From the NCBI RefSeq assembly GCF_000474275.2, contig NZ_ATAE01000038.1:62001-126000 (forward strand): a stretch of 64,000 nt of DNA, written 5' to 3'. Below, one piece after another: positions 1 through 8,306 of the stretch. Under the pieces are notes generated by a model. It saw nothing but the letters and a program-made list of their open reading frames with translations, was not told the origin of the DNA and searched no databases. The translations under genes and the position numbers were made by a program. The DNA is from Alkalihalophilus marmarensis DSM 21297. GTDB lineage: Bacteria; Bacillota; Bacilli; Bacillales; Bacillaceae_D. The stretch's first letter is position 1; every line of letters starts with the position of its first letter.

Positions 1-138
1 GAAGATGGTATCGTTAAAGTTCGTCTTCTTGGTGCATGCGGTTCTTGCCCAAGTTCAACAATTACGCTAAAAGCAGGAATTGAACGCGCTCTTCTTGAAG
101 AAGTTCCTGGCGTAAAAGAAATCGAGCAAGTATTTTAA
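1..138 (+). CDS. yutI: NifU-like C-terminal domain protein, partial (3' end)
   Basis: The window opens inside this gene; the last 45 codons and the TAA stop are present. The visible protein carries the NifU C-terminal motif CGSCPSS (Cys-x-x-Cys), which in this family binds a labile Fe-S cluster for transfer to target proteins, followed by a helix ending in KEIEQVF. It would act in the cytoplasm in Fe-S cluster assembly or carriage. The gene name follows the B. subtilis order yutI-thrBC-hom. A strong hairpin terminator follows about 45 bp downstream. The N-terminal part lies outside the window, so start and length cannot be judged. Confidence 0.85.
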   Translation, partial: EDGIVKVRLLGACGSCPSSTITLKAGIERALLEEVPGVKEIEQVF

Positions 139-181
139 TGTAAGCTATTCGTATTGAGTAAGATCGATACTGCTTCATAAT

Positions 182-208
182 AAAAAGCCCGCAGCTGCGG
201 GCTTTTTT
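182..208. terminator. Bidirectional Rho-independent terminator
   Basis: A perfect GC-rich inverted repeat (AAGCCCGC/GCGGGCTT around AGCT) flanked by A and T runs on both sides lies between the convergent yutI-like gene and the SplA-like gene, so it can stop transcription from both directions. Confidence 0.9.
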
Positions 209-211
209 CAT

Positions 212-442
212 TTACATAAAATAATCATCGTAAGAGGCTTCTGCTTCTTCATAGGAAGAAAAAATAGCATCGTCTTCTTCAATGGGATGGTAATAATCAA
301 ATAAGACAAGAGACATCTGGCCTGGATTCATTGGATCTAGGGCAATCGTTGCCTCTTGAATAGAGGAGACAGTCGGCGTGTGAGGATTCCTATAGATCAC
401 ATATACCGACTGCCCTTCATGTAATTGATTCATATCAAGCAT
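212..442 (-). CDS. SplA-like small regulatory protein
   Basis: A 76-residue acidic protein resembling SplA, the TRAP-like negative regulator of the spore photoproduct lyase operon in B. subtilis. The match is by recall: the block VYVIYRNPHTPTV, a central IQEA, and YHPIEEDDAIFSSYEEAEA. The start was placed at the ATG at 440-442 because AAAGGAG sits 8 nt upstream; the GTG three codons earlier overlaps that site. No spore photoproduct lyase gene (splB) lies beside it, unlike the classic splAB arrangement, so if the assignment is right the regulator is uncoupled from its usual partner here. It is convergent with yutI and downstream of thrB. Confidence 0.55.
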   Translation of the reverse strand: MLDMNQLHEGQSVYVIYRNPHTPTVSSIQEATIALDPMNPGQMSLVLFDYYHPIEEDDAIFSSYEEAEASYDDYFM

Positions 443-531
443 AGCGGACACTCCTTTTCATGGCTGATGATTATGGTTTGCCCGACTATGCTTGAACTAT
501 TCATATGAAAATGTTTAGGCTGGAACTTAGA

Positions 532-1452
532 TTAAGCTTCTCGTAAATAGCTCGGAACCTTGACACAGACCCCGTGCTTAGCAGGGGCTAAAACATCAAT
601 TTCAAAGTCTGGGAAACGTTTCGAGAGTACTTCTTTCACTGCTTCCCCGCGATTTAGAGGGGCTAAGCAGAAAATTGTTGGACCAGCACCGCTTAATGCT
701 GCACCATATGCATCCGTATCCTCGCGCACGACATCAATCACATCTTGCAGGTGCGGGACCAGCTCTCCTCGGTATGGATGATGAAAGATGTCTGCACTCA
801 TCATCTCTCCAGCTAAGCTGAAATTGCCCTGAAGAAGCGCAGCGACTAACACATTAGCTACCCCGCTCCCTCTGACAGCTTTTTTGTACGGAAGGGATTC
901 AGGCAGCACCCCACGAGCTTTTTTCGTTAACAGCTCGTGCTTTGGAATGACAACGACTAGATCAACTTCAGGCACTCCTCCATACAGAACATGCGTCGCT
1001 TCCTCTGTGTGAGTGCCGATAATAAGTCCTCCATATACAGAGGCTGCTACATTATCAGGGTGACCCTCCCAAAGACTCGACAGGCGCACTTTCTCTTCAG
1101 GAGATAGAACATTATTCATTTGTTGATTAGCAAGCTCTATTCCAGCTACAATCGCAGCAGCACTGCTTCCTAGACCTCTTGTTAACGGAATATCGCTTGT
1201 CATCTCGACTTCACAAGGGGTGAGCATATAGCCGTATGTATCAGCTACTTGTTTTGCCACTTTGTAAATAAGGTTCTCTTCATCAGTTGGAACGCCTTTG
1301 AGATCCGGTGATTCAGAATAAAACGACCAAGCATCTGCGGGTTTTGCGACTAACGTTAAATATCGATCAACCGCAAGTCCTACAGAATCAAATCCAGGGC
1401 CTAGGTTTGCCGTGCTGCCAGGAACCGTAATCATAAAAGGTTCAACGCTCAC
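532..1452 (-). CDS. thrB: Homoserine kinase
   Basis: GHMP-family kinase of 306 residues that phosphorylates L-homoserine with ATP to O-phospho-L-homoserine in threonine synthesis. The N-terminus has the GHMP motif 1 ([12 protein letters not shown]), the ATP-binding glycine/serine loop is [12 protein letters not shown] near residue 90, and the C-terminal motif 3 is [11 protein letters not shown] near residue 250. The start is GTG, and it overlaps the TGA stop of thrC by 4 bp (GTGA), so the two genes are translationally coupled. It is the last gene of the hom-thrC-thrB operon. Length and motifs are typical and nothing looks broken. Confidence 0.96.
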   Translation of the reverse strand: MSVEPFMITVPGSTANLGPGFDSVGLAVDRYLTLVAKPADAWSFYSESPDLKGVPTDEENLIYKVAKQVADTYGYMLTPCEVEMTSDIPLTRGLGSSAAAIVAGIELANQQMNNVLSPEEKVRLSSLWEGHPDNVAASVYGGLIIGTHTEEATHVLYGGVPEVDLVVVIPKHELLTKKARGVLPESLPYKKAVRGSGVANVLVAALLQGNFSLAGEMMSADIFHHPYRGELVPHLQDVIDVVREDTDAYGAALSGAGPTIFCLAPLNRGEAVKEVLSKRFPDFEIDVLAPAKHGVCVKVPSYLREA

Positions 1453-2513
1453 AGCTTAACCCCTCCTTTAATATGAGATAAGAATGCATCCTTTTCATTA
1501 GGAAGAACCGTTGGTTTAACAGCTACTGTATCCATTGCTGTGCTTGGATCTTTTAAGCCGTTTCCTGTTAACACACATACAATCTTTGAGCCTTTCTTTA
1601 ATTCACCTGAAGCAAGCTGCTTTTTCACACCTGCTAATGAAGCGCAAGATGCCGGTTCAGCAAATACCCCTTCACGCTTAGCTAAAAGTTGATACGCCTC
1701 TAAAATTTCTTCATCTGTTACATAATCAATGGCTCCATTTGAATCATTAGCTGCAGTTACCGCTTGAGACCAGCTGGCAGGATTTCCGATACGAATGGCT
1801 GTAGCAACGGTTTCAGGCTCTTCAATAACTTCATCACGAACAATCGCGGCTGCTCCCTCTGCCTCAAACCCACGCATTTCAGGAAGGCCCGTACCTTTCT
1901 TTTCGTGGTATTCGTTAAACCCTTTCCAGTACGCTGTAATATTTCCGGCATTTCCTACAGGGATTGCAAGTACATCCGGCGCTTGCCCAAGTGCATCACA
2001 TACTTCAAATGCAGCCGTTTTCTGCCCTTCAATTCGATAAGGGTTTACCGAGTTTACCAGCGTAATCGGCTCCGTTTCACTGATTGCACGAACAATTTCA
2101 AGCGCATGATCAAAGTTTCCTTTAATCTCGATGACTTCAGCCCCGTACATGACAGCTTGTGCTAATTTACCAAGAGCAATTTTGCCTTCAGGGATAACGA
2201 CAATACATCTCATGCCAAGACGCGCACCGTAAGCCGCAGCCGCTGCTGACGTATTTCCTGTTGAAGCACAAATAATTGTGTCACTGCCTTCTTCCTTTGC
2301 TTTCGCAACAGCCATGACCATTCCGCGATCTTTAAAAGAACCAGTCGGGTTTGCCCCTTCTACCTTAACGTATAGCTCCACTCCCCATTCCTTTGACAGA
2401 TTTTCAAGAGGGATCAAAGGAGTATTTCCTTCTTTTAACGTTAACATTGGCGTTTTGTCATTTACTGGTAAAAATTCTTTATATTCATGAAGTAACCCAT
2501 TCCATTTGCTCAT
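1449..2513 (-). CDS. thrC: Threonine synthase
   Basis: PLP enzyme of 354 residues that converts O-phosphohomoserine to threonine and phosphate. The PLP-binding lysine is in [11 protein letters not shown] near residue 60, and the phosphate-binding glycine loop is [14 protein letters not shown] near residue 190. The short length matches the class found in Bacillus rather than the long E. coli or yeast form. It lies 3 nt downstream of hom and overlaps thrB by 4 bp, so the three genes are one transcription unit. The start is the ATG at 2511-2513. Confidence 0.96.
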   Translation of the reverse strand: MSKWNGLLHEYKEFLPVNDKTPMLTLKEGNTPLIPLENLSKEWGVELYVKVEGANPTGSFKDRGMVMAVAKAKEEGSDTIICASTGNTSAAAAAYGARLGMRCIVVIPEGKIALGKLAQAVMYGAEVIEIKGNFDHALEIVRAISETEPITLVNSVNPYRIEGQKTAAFEVCDALGQAPDVLAIPVGNAGNITAYWKGFNEYHEKKGTGLPEMRGFEAEGAAAIVRDEVIEEPETVATAIRIGNPASWSQAVTAANDSNGAIDYVTDEEILEAYQLLAKREGVFAEPASCASLAGVKKQLASGELKKGSKIVCVLTGNGLKDPSTAMDTVAVKPTVLPNEKDAFLSHIKGGVKL

Positions 2514-2516
2514 TAT

Positions 2517-3812
2517 TTATTGTCCTCCCTCAACACGGTAGCTGCTCTCTACGTTTTCTACAACCTCAAGCGCTTGTAAACGTTCATATAATTCCCGATA
2601 ATTCTCTTTGCTTGTATGATGCGTAATAACAATAACTTCAGCTTCTTCTCCCCCATCTAGCGGAAGCTGCAGAAGCTTCTCAAAGCTGACTTCATATTCT
2701 GCAAATAACGAAGTAATAGCAGAGAATGTACCTGCTTTATCTGTCACTCTCATTCGTAAGAAATACTTAGAATCAATTTCCTTATCTTCTTTAAGTACCT
2801 TCTCATGAAGCGGCGCATGAACGGTATGACCATTCACTCCTAAGCGCATGTTCTTCATCACTGTCACTAAATCTGAAACCACTGCTGTTGCTGTCGGCAG
2901 CGAGCCAGCACCTGGGCCATAGAACATTGTCTCTCCAACTGCTTCTCCGTAAACATAAACAGCATTGTATTCATTATTTACAGCAGCTAGCGGATGGTCA
3001 TTTGGCAGAAGTGTGGGTCCTACACTTACTTCAATTCGGTCATCATCACGCTTAGCGATACCGATTAATTTCATTGTATAACCAAGCTGTTCACAGTAAT
3101 GAAGGTCGCGATCCGTTACTTGTGAAATCCCTTTGACTGAGACATCTTCAAGACTAACATCCATCGAGAACCCTAAAGTAGAAAGAATTGCCATCTTTCT
3201 TGCAGCATCTAATCCTTCCACATCAGAAGTCGGATCACTTTCTGCAAAACCTAATTCCTGTGCTTGAGCTAACACATCTAAGTATTGGCTTCCTTCTTGC
3301 GACATCTTTGTTAAGATATAGTTTGTTGTCCCATTCACAATCCCCATCATCTTTGTAATCCGATCAGCCGCTAAGCCGTCAGCTAAGCTTCTCAAAATAG
3401 GAATTCCTCCAGCTACACTTGCCTCATAAAACAGGTCACAGCCGTTTTCTGAAGCGAGATGCAAAAGCTCTGCTCCGTACAGTGCCATTAAATCTTTATT
3501 TGCAGTTACGACATGCTTTTTATTTTTTAGGGCATTGGCAAGATGTTCTTTCGTATCTTCAACACCGCCCATCACTTCAATCACCACATCAATCTCTGGG
3601 TCGCAGCATACTTCCGCAGGGTCTGTTGTCAGCCAGTTTTCCTCAACTTCAACTCCACGTTTCTTATCTATATCACGAACAAGCACCTTGGCCACATTTA
3701 CAGCGCATCCTACTTGATGCTTTAATTCCTGCTGATGCTGTTTAATAATCGAAATAACCCCTGTTCCTACCGTTCCAAGTCCTAATAACCCTACATTGAT
3801 GCCTTGTTTCAT
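2517..3812 (-). CDS. hom: Homoserine dehydrogenase
   Basis: NAD(P)-dependent enzyme of 431 residues reducing aspartate semialdehyde to homoserine. It begins with a Rossmann fold (GLLGLGTVGTG), has the catalytic region with VEGLDAARK and a C-terminal ACT domain (LRMRVTDKAGTFS onward), which in this family mediates threonine feedback inhibition. The frame stays open 45 codons upstream to 3947, but I chose the ATG at 3810-3812: it has a GGAGTGG ribosome site, the B. subtilis enzyme has about this length, and a good sigma-A promoter at 3897-3925 lies inside the longer frame. First gene of hom-thrC-thrB. Confidence 0.95.
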   Translation of the reverse strand: MKQGINVGLLGLGTVGTGVISIIKQHQQELKHQVGCAVNVAKVLVRDIDKKRGVEVEENWLTTDPAEVCCDPEIDVVIEVMGGVEDTKEHLANALKNKKHVVTANKDLMALYGAELLHLASENGCDLFYEASVAGGIPILRSLADGLAADRITKMMGIVNGTTNYILTKMSQEGSQYLDVLAQAQELGFAESDPTSDVEGLDAARKMAILSTLGFSMDVSLEDVSVKGISQVTDRDLHYCEQLGYTMKLIGIAKRDDDRIEVSVGPTLLPNDHPLAAVNNEYNAVYVYGEAVGETMFYGPGAGSLPTATAVVSDLVTVMKNMRLGVNGHTVHAPLHEKVLKEDKEIDSKYFLRMRVTDKAGTFSAITSLFAEYEVSFEKLLQLPLDGGEEAEVIVITHHTSKENYRELYERLQALEVVENVESSYRVEGGQ

Positions 3813-3896
3813 TTCTGCTCCACTCCAATCCAAACTATACGATCTGTTTCTCTGTTTTGTTCCTCTAAAAAGAACATTTGTATTTGTATAAAGGAC

Positions 3897-3925
3897 ATTA
3901 TAAGATGAATTTCCATTTAAAACAA
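3897..3925 (-). promoter_or_regulatory. Sigma-A-type promoter of hom-thrC-thrB
   Basis: On the minus strand TTGTTT (3920-3925) and TATAAT (3897-3902) are separated by exactly 17 bp, about 85 bp upstream of the chosen hom start. It gives an untranslated leader of roughly 80 nt. I see no T-box antiterminator or intrinsic terminator in that leader. Confidence 0.65.
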
Positions 3926-4008
3926 GGGGTATTTTGTAAATGTTCAAACAATTTCAATATATCATACCACATTATCCATTTATCGCCCTCAATTAAATAC
4001 ACGCACTA

Positions 4009-4036
4009 AAAAAACCGCCTATAAAAAGGCGGCTTC
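4009..4036 (-). terminator. Terminator of yutH
   Basis: Minus-strand hairpin GCCGCC/GGCGG with an AT-rich loop, followed by a run of seven T, 13 bp after the yutH stop and before the hom promoter. Confidence 0.85.
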
Positions 4037-4048
4037 CTTTGCATTTGA

Positions 4049-5086
4049 CTATAACCATTCTACATTTGGAGTTCTTGAGGAGGTTTTAGGAATCCGTATC
4101 ATCTCTGAAAATTGCTTTAAAAATTGTTCGTTTTCTCCTTCTTGTTCAATTAAGGAGAAAAACACCTGACCATGCTCTTGTTTATCCTCATTTATTTGGG
4201 CCCGGTAGTAGTTCTCAATCGACTCAAAATAATGTACAGGGAAAAGCAGCCGAGCATAGGTTAATCTCCAAGCATACGTGCTTAAAGGTTCATATTGCTC
4301 ATAGCCTTCAATAAATGAATGCACATCTTCCCAATTATTATTACGGCTTAGCGCCTGATCGTAGCGCTTTTGTCTAATCCACTCTGCGATATCTCGGCAA
4401 GGATGATCATATACAAATTCTGTCGGTCGTTTTATGATGCCGCCTCGTGTAGATGTCACAAGCCATGTTTGATCTGTAAATCGTCTATGACATACCGTCC
4501 CTTGCTCCTTGTCATGAGTAGGATCATCAAGCCTTGCATCGACCGCATATTGAATCGCATTTTCTGTAAGACCCATATAATATGGGTAAGAGTACAAAAA
4601 TGCCTCATCAACATAGGATCTTGGCTGCTCATAACTAATCTGTTGATACCAGCCCTCAAGCTGCTCAAGTCTCTTCTCCCATAACTTATGCCACTGTCCA
4701 AAATAGTCATGCGATTTCCTCGTTTGAGGCATTTGCTTTCCGTAATAATGAATCGTAGCTAAGTGACCGCCAATGTCATAACTAGATTCTAAGTGGAGGC
4801 CTCCATTTCGCTCAGGTTCAGGCATTTCAAATAAATAAACTTCCTGCCCGTCAATCAGTCCGACATTTCCGTTTGATTTCGTTTTTTGCAAAGTGAGCAT
4901 AGAAGCATCGCCAATCGAACGGTAATATTCAGCATAATCAAGCATTTCTTGTTCTTTTGAAGCACAATCTTCTTTTGGAAAGAATACATACGACTTCCCG
5001 CCGGCTTCAAATCCTTCAAAGTCTCCTAAAGCAAAACGCGAGTCACAATAAAGCCCGTACTGATCATATACATTGCGCTCAAACAC
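4049..5086 (-). CDS. yutH: Spore coat-associated protein YutH
   Basis: A 345-residue protein of the CotS/YutH group, kinase-fold-like proteins associated with the endospore coat. Assignment rests on overall resemblance (the RNVYDQYGLY start, the central SYVDEAFLYSYPYYMGLTEN, the CRDIAEWIR stretch) and position between hom and yutG, as in B. subtilis. I saw no intact kinase motifs, in line with a structural role. The start was set at GTG 5084-5086 because AAGGAGGGG lies 7 nt upstream; an ATG eight codons earlier has that site inside its own coding sequence. Transcribed alone, with its own terminator. Confidence 0.75.
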   Translation of the reverse strand: MFERNVYDQYGLYCDSRFALGDFEGFEAGGKSYVFFPKEDCASKEQEMLDYAEYYRSIGDASMLTLQKTKSNGNVGLIDGQEVYLFEMPEPERNGGLHLESSYDIGGHLATIHYYGKQMPQTRKSHDYFGQWHKLWEKRLEQLEGWYQQISYEQPRSYVDEAFLYSYPYYMGLTENAIQYAVDARLDDPTHDKEQGTVCHRRFTDQTWLVTSTRGGIIKRPTEFVYDHPCRDIAEWIRQKRYDQALSRNNNWEDVHSFIEGYEQYEPLSTYAWRLTYARLLFPVHYFESIENYYRAQINEDKQEHGQVFFSLIEQEGENEQFLKQFSEMIRIPKTSSRTPNVEWL

Positions 5087-5231
5087 ACTTTTCCCCTCCT
5101 TGCCATACATACCTTTTATCTAGTCTATGACCCATCTGCATAAAATGTGTTCAACTCCCGTAGACTAGTAATAATCATTTTGTCTCCACACCAAGTGTTG
5201 ATAAGGTGAACCGAACGCTGGAGGGGATTTT

Positions 5232-5738
5232 ATGTCTGAGAAAAAACCACAACCTATTGATGAAGTTGAAAAAAGAGCTCGTGAAGCACTTGAAGAGCGC
5301 GGCGTAACGATTAACGACATTGCCGATCTTGTCTATTTTCTTCAGGAAAAATACCATCCCAATTTAGAGATGGATGACTGCATTCATAACGTCAATCGAG
5401 TGATCCGCAAACGCGAAATTCAAAATGCGATATTAACAGGAATTCAATTAGATGTATTAACAGAGCAAAATAAGCTCGAAGAACCGCTTCAAGGGATTAT
5501 TGCAAGAGATGAAGGGTTATATGGGGTCGATGAAATTATTGCATTGTCTATCGTAAATGTGTACGGCTCAATCGGATTTACAAATTATGGCTATATCGAT
5601 AAACAAAAGCCTGGGATTTTAAAGAAATTAAATGACAAGTCAAGTGGGGAGTGTCACACGTTTCTAGATGATATTGTAGGTGCGATTGCAGCAGCTGCTT
5701 CAAGCCGCCTCGCTCACCGTGCTGCAAATGTAGAGTAA
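5232..5738 (+). CDS. yutG: PgpA-family protein (phosphatidylglycerophosphatase A-like)
   Basis: A 168-residue soluble protein of the PgpA family (YutG in B. subtilis). Family members dephosphorylate phosphatidylglycerol phosphate, although this Gram-positive subgroup lacks the membrane helices of E. coli PgpA and its substrate is less certain. Visible features are an acidic N-terminal helix, YHPNLEMDDCIHNV near residue 40, the conserved GLYGVDEIIALSIVNVYGSIG near residue 98, and a C-terminal HTFLDDIVGAIAAAA. The start has a GGAGGGG ribosome site. It is a single gene, divergent from yutH and convergent with yutF. Confidence 0.8.
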   Translation: MSEKKPQPIDEVEKRAREALEERGVTINDIADLVYFLQEKYHPNLEMDDCIHNVNRVIRKREIQNAILTGIQLDVLTEQNKLEEPLQGIIARDEGLYGVDEIIALSIVNVYGSIGFTNYGYIDKQKPGILKKLNDKSSGECHTFLDDIVGAIAAAASSRLAHRAANVE

Positions 5739-5890
5739 GGTGCTAAGGGATGGATTAAAATATGCTTCCTAGTTTACTACACCAGATCAACATACCCTAG
5801 ATTCGGCTGCCACTTAAGTGATTAGTCGGATCTATTACATATGCCTGCAAATTGTCCCCCGAGGATAATTTTCCAGTATTTTGCTCCGTT

Positions 5891-5983
5891 TGTTCGAAAT
5901 ATCGCTAAAGTTGTTCGAAAAAATATAAAAGTTATTTGAAATAACTGCGACTTTATTCAAATAACCGAAAAAATTGTTCAAAA
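5891..5983 (+). repeat. 21-bp-phased intergenic array, variant core (five units)
   Basis: Five degenerate units with a TGTTCGAAA-like core begin at 5891, 5912, 5933, 5954 and 5975, each exactly 21 bp apart. Units 3 and 4 are the AT-shifted forms TATTTGAAA and TATTCAAAT. The core differs from the ATTGCGYC arrays elsewhere in the window, but the phase is the same and the array again precedes a hairpin (6011-6042). The rest of the 5739-6010 gap shows nothing I can interpret. Confidence 0.7.
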
Positions 5984-6010
5984 AAACCAACCGGCAGGGG
6001 ATTACCCACT

Positions 6011-6042
6011 AAAAAGGCTCATGCACATGCATGAACCTCTTA
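6011..6042 (-). terminator. Terminator of yutF
   Basis: Minus-strand stem AGGTTCATGCA/TGCATGAGCCT followed by five T, 10 bp beyond the yutF stop. Confidence 0.85.
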
Positions 6043-6051
6043 AACAAACGT

Positions 6052-6819
6052 TTAATTAAACTGCCATTCAGATAATGACGGTAAAACATACGTCGGTTTA
6101 TCGTCAACATCTTTTAAATGCTCCTCTTTGCTTACTCCCGTTAGTACCATAAGTGTATCAACATCGGCATTGATTCCGGCTAGAATATCCGTGTCATAAT
6201 TATCACCAATCATCAGTGCCTCTTCTTTTTTAACCCCTATCTTCTCAAGTGCCTGTTCGATCATGATCGGCTCAGGCTTTCCAATAAAGGTCGGTTTCAC
6301 TCCAGTAGAAGTCGTAATCACTGATATAAGTGAGCCGGCACCAGGCATTAACCCTTTTTCAGTTGGTAAGGCACGATCTCCATTTGTTGCAATAAACGCA
6401 GCACCACTTCGAACAGCCAGTGCTGCTTTTGCTAACTTTTCATATGTAATTTCTCGATCTAATCCCATCACAACATAGTCGGGGTCCACATCAACCAATT
6501 CATGTCCCTCATCAAGAAGACTTTGCTTTAGTCCATTTTCTCCTACCATTAAAACTTTTGCATTCAGCTTAAGGTCTTTAATCACACCAGCTGCAGCCAT
6601 ACTTGTCGTGAAAATATGTTCACTTGTCGCAGGAACCCCCATATTCTGTAATATCCCTGCTGCTTCTCTTGGAGTTTTTGTAGAATTGTTTGTCACAAAT
6701 AAATAAGGATAACCCATTTGTTCTATTCTTTTCACAAAATCAATGGCTTCAGGAATCGGTTCAGTGCCTCGGTACATTGTTCCGTCTAAATCAATTAGAA
6801 ATCCTTTATATGCTTTCAT
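6052..6819 (-). CDS. yutF: HAD-superfamily phosphatase YutF
   Basis: A 255-residue HAD-IIA (NagD/AraL-like) hydrolase. Motif I is FLIDLDGTMYRG with the nucleophilic aspartate, motif II is VTNNSTKTP near residue 43, and the C-terminal motif III/IV is MIGDNYDTDILAG near residue 202. Relatives dephosphorylate small sugar phosphates and nucleotides; I cannot name the substrate. The start ATG has a TAAGGAGT site. It lies about 50 bp downstream of the HTH regulator and has its own terminator. Confidence 0.85.
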   Translation of the reverse strand: MKAYKGFLIDLDGTMYRGTEPIPEAIDFVKRIEQMGYPYLFVTNNSTKTPREAAGILQNMGVPATSEHIFTTSMAAAGVIKDLKLNAKVLMVGENGLKQSLLDEGHELVDVDPDYVVMGLDREITYEKLAKAALAVRSGAAFIATNGDRALPTEKGLMPGAGSLISVITTSTGVKPTFIGKPEPIMIEQALEKIGVKKEEALMIGDNYDTDILAGINADVDTLMVLTGVSKEEHLKDVDDKPTYVLPSLSEWQFN

Positions 6820-6834
6820 TTTCTACTCCTTATA

Positions 6835-6863
6835 AGAAACAACCACCTTTAGGCAAGGTGGCT
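6835..6863 (-). terminator. Terminator after the HTH regulator
   Basis: Minus-strand hairpin AGCCACCTT/AAAGGTGGTT followed by a T-rich stretch, between the regulator stop and yutF. Confidence 0.75.
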
Positions 6864-6869
6864 GTCGTG

Positions 6870-7520
6870 TTATTTTTTACTTTTCTCTTTTAGAACGTAC
6901 ACACAGCCCGCCGTATCCATCTTAGCCATGCACTCTTCCCTTTCGATCTCATCCGTATCAAGCAGAGACTTAAACAGTTTCTGTTCACAGTTGCACGCAA
7001 CAGGATAAGCCGTTGCGACTTGCGCGATCGGGCAGTTGTATTCTACAAACCGATATGTTCCATCATCCTGCTTCTCAACCTCAACCATATACCCGCTCTC
7101 ATTTTGAATACGAGCAAGTGTCTCAACACGCTCTTCAAAACTGCCTGTTACAGCAGTGCTGTATTTATCAAGCAGTCGTTCGCGGCGCTGTTCAAATAAC
7201 TTTTCAATCATTTCCGTCCCACTTAATTGTTCGAGGTCTTGTAAAAATTCAAGCGAGAGATTGCCGTAATTCCTTGGGAAGCTCTCTTCTCCTTTAAGGG
7301 TTAAAGAATATTTATGTGTAGGGCGGCCCATCGGCTGTCTTTCAAGCCTTGATTCGATCAGCCCTTCTTTTTCTAATCCTTGTAGGTGTCTGCGCACCGC
7401 CATCTCTGTAATTTCTAATTGCTCAGCTATTTCTGAGACGGTTAGCTGCTGGCTTTTTTTTAACATCACTAAGATGACTTGCCTTGTGGAGTTGGTATTA
7501 TTATTCACGACCATCACCAT
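6870..7520 (-). CDS. HTH regulator with a C-terminal cysteine cluster (SufR-like)
   Basis: A 216-residue DeoR/ArsR-type winged-helix regulator. Residues about 12-75 form the wHTH (VSEIAEQLEITEMAVRRHL, then GRPTHKYSLT as the wing). The C-terminus has cysteines in the pattern NCPIA, ACNCEQ, EECMAKMDTAGC, which resembles the Fe-S binding site of SufR-type repressors. By family knowledge such proteins sense Fe-S status and repress suf genes; that this one controls the sufCDSUB operon of this window is inference. It is not adjacent to suf. The start lies within GTGATGGTCGTG, so one to three codons of uncertainty remain. Confidence 0.65.
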   Translation of the reverse strand: MVMVVNNNTNSTRQVILVMLKKSQQLTVSEIAEQLEITEMAVRRHLQGLEKEGLIESRLERQPMGRPTHKYSLTLKGEESFPRNYGNLSLEFLQDLEQLSGTEMIEKLFEQRRERLLDKYSTAVTGSFEERVETLARIQNESGYMVEVEKQDDGTYRFVEYNCPIAQVATAYPVACNCEQKLFKSLLDTDEIEREECMAKMDTAGCVYVLKEKSKK

Positions 7521-7615
7521 CCTTCACCTCATTGTAAGCGATGTGTGGTCAATTGTAAATTTATGTGTCAATTTAAAACTATTCTTACATTGACCTTGAA
7601 CACTTACCTGAATTA

Positions 7616-8062
7616 TTAATTCTGTTCAGGCAAAAACGCAGAAACAGGACCAAGCTCCTCGACTAAATAGCGTCTAACATGGCTTGAGAAAGACTCTAGA
7701 GCCTTTCTTTCTGTTTGAATGACAGCTTGTACATCTTCATGCTTAATTTGTATGTAGTCTGTTACAAGCGGCTTTCTTAAACTGACCACTTTTTTTAGGG
7801 CAGCCGCATCTTCTTCTTGGAGCACTTTTTCATCAAAAAGGATTTCTACAATGTCTTCATAGCTCCCAGGATCACGCATGATAAAGCCATCAATCATACT
7901 ATTTCCAACATCAATAATTGATTCAATGACAACCGTTGCAAACCGCTCATAAGCAAGCTTATCCTTTACGGTTTCAAGTGGTTGATTCTCCTCAAATTCT
8001 GTTAACAATTGATCCATATATGTAAGGGTATCTTCAATTTTTTCACGATTCACAAAATACAT
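7616..8062 (-). CDS. yutE: DUF86 / HepT-like protein YutE
   Basis: A 148-residue all-helical protein of the DUF86 (HepT-like) family, matching B. subtilis YutE in its MYFV start, the central GNSMIDGFIMRDPGSYEDI and the C-terminal ELGPVSAF. HepT members paired with MNT nucleotidyltransferases are toxin-like RNases, but this chromosomal orthologue has no MNT partner gene nearby, so a toxin role is not supported. The start at 8062 was chosen for its AGAAGGTG site and family length; the frame opens 12 codons earlier. Confidence 0.8.
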   Translation of the reverse strand: MYFVNREKIEDTLTYMDQLLTEFEENQPLETVKDKLAYERFATVVIESIIDVGNSMIDGFIMRDPGSYEDIVEILFDEKVLQEEDAAALKKVVSLRKPLVTDYIQIKHEDVQAVIQTERKALESFSSHVRRYLVEELGPVSAFLPEQN

Positions 8063-8306
8063 AGGAACACCTTCTTTTTTTGAATTAGTATAACACATTA
8101 AACGTTTTTTTTAGATAAAGTTAAACACATCAAAAGAAATGATTTATTCTTTACGGCGTTTTTGTTATGATAAAGAACGTAAATGATTCGACAAGGACCT
8201 GATTGATTGTCGAACAAATGAAAAGTAGTGAATGCTACACACATTATGCTACTACAAAAAAATTAAGCTACACAAAACTTTTTTACTCAAATGGAGGAGA
8301 AACAAC

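Noticed and set aside
3813-3896. T-box or other leader regulation of hom-thrC-thrB
   Set aside because: The leader is only about 80 nt with no specifier stem, T-box sequence or terminator.
3813-3947. N-terminal extension of Hom by 45 residues
   Set aside because: The extension lies over a good promoter, has no homologous character, and the internal ATG has a clear ribosome site.
4456-4710. Long open frames antisense to or in other frames of yutH and many other genes
   Set aside because: They lie entirely inside confidently assigned genes and lack ribosome sites.
7616-8062. HepT/MNT toxin-antitoxin pair
   Set aside because: No MNT nucleotidyltransferase gene is adjacent, and the protein is the conserved chromosomal YutE type.
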